39,349 bases of DNA. It comes from Hyphomonadaceae bacterium UBA1849 (GTDB lineage Bacteria; Pseudomonadota; Alphaproteobacteria; Caulobacterales; Hyphomonadaceae). Each line of letters starts with the position of its first letter. Within the stretch, counting starts at the first letter, position 1. The DNA lies in assembly GCA_002338565.1 (NCBI GenBank), contig DDIN01000006.1, positions 302,325-341,673 on the forward strand. Direction: 5' to 3'. The position numbers and the translations under genes were made by a program. The notes under the pieces are model-generated. The model did not search any database. It was not told the origin of the DNA and saw only the letters and a program-made list of their open reading frames with translations. Positions 39,165 to 39,349 of this stretch are shown here, one piece after another.

Positions 39165-39349
39165 GTACGGGCCTCATCCATCAGGCGACGCATCTCGCGG
39201 ATCGCAGCTTCGAGGCCGACGAATACGGCTTCGCCAATAATGAAGTGGCCGATATTGAGCTCGGTCAGTTCGGGAATTTCCGCAATCGGGGTCACCGTGT
39301 CGTATGTCAGACCGTGACCGGCTTGTGGCTCGATACCCAGTTCAACAGG
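39161..39349 (-). CDS. pdxJ: Pyridoxine 5'-phosphate synthase PdxJ (C-terminal part, cut by window edge)
   Basis: The last 62 residues of PdxJ, which condenses 1-deoxyxylulose 5-phosphate with 3-amino-2-oxopropyl phosphate to make pyridoxine phosphate. The text A-G-H-G-L-T-Y-D-T-V, then E-L-N-I-G-H-F-I-I-G-E-A-V-F-V-G-L near the end, is the characteristic phosphate-binding C-terminus of the TIM barrel. Its TGA overlaps the acpS ATG (ATGA). The remainder lies right of the window. Confidence 0.94.
   Translation of the reverse strand, partial: PVELGIEPQAGHGLTYDTVTPIAEIPELTELNIGHFIIGEAVFVGLEAAIREMRRLMDEART

Noticed and set aside
1..39349. tRNA or rRNA genes, CRISPR arrays, IS transposases, prophage genes
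   Set aside because: I inspected the intergenic gaps and the proteins and found no cloverleaf-like sequence, no regularly spaced repeat array and no transposase or phage structural protein.

Overview
The window looks like part of an alphaproteobacterial chromosome. A Hyphomonadaceae/Caulobacterales-type organism is plausible, but that is an inference from gene content. The indicators are a pdxJ-acpS-rnc-era-recO block with parC nearby, a ClpS beginning with the typical alphaproteobacterial lead-in, a Bpt-type N-end-rule transferase, a phasin, an alphaproteobacterial-style MotB, a DctPQM TRAP transporter, and residues from a B12-dependent ribonucleotide reductase lineage (NrdJ). I see no tRNA, rRNA, CRISPR array or insertion-sequence transposase.

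Left part (1-11.8 kb): truncated clpS, a DUF1499 protein and a phasin on the minus strand; a D-Ala-D-Ala carboxypeptidase; and a 792-residue protein that looks like a decayed NrdJ paralogue. A convergent minus-strand cluster follows, with a lipoprotein, an M48 metalloprotease lipoprotein and an exported protein gene broken by an in-frame TGA. Then come a MarR regulator, a 349-base regulatory gap, and the overlapping GNAT-hemB-GNAT run.

Middle (11.8-24.6 kb): a divergent CelD-like acyltransferase/polysaccharide deacetylase pair. A five-gene minus-strand run carries flavin reductase, 3-hydroxyisobutyrate dehydrogenase-like enzyme, DUF1801 protein, acetoacetyl-CoA synthetase and an AcuI-type reductase. 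On the plus strand are motB, an SLC13/RCK transporter, bpt and dctPQM. Together with the phasin, acetoacetyl-CoA synthetase fits a polyhydroxybutyrate/C4 carbon economy.

Right part (24.6-39.3 kb): an unknown lipoprotein, a cupin-like protein, an aldehyde dehydrogenase, lemA, a divergent ArsR/hydrolase pair, and parC. An approximately 4-kb accessory stretch (32.2-36.1 kb) then separates parC from recO. It holds an A/T-richer OLD-family ATPase-nuclease, a hypothetical gene whose frame runs through two palindromic repeat elements, and a small membrane-protein gene flanked by 59-bp direct repeats. The block recO-era-rnc-acpS-pdxJ closes the window, without lepB between acpS and rnc.

The most noteworthy non-coding signal is a dispersed hairpin repeat near 27.9, 32.3 and 37.0 kb. 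Its stem sequences differ between copies, but both arms always change together, so pairing stays perfect. The most noteworthy coding signal is the NrdJ-derived pseudoenzyme at 2532-4910.
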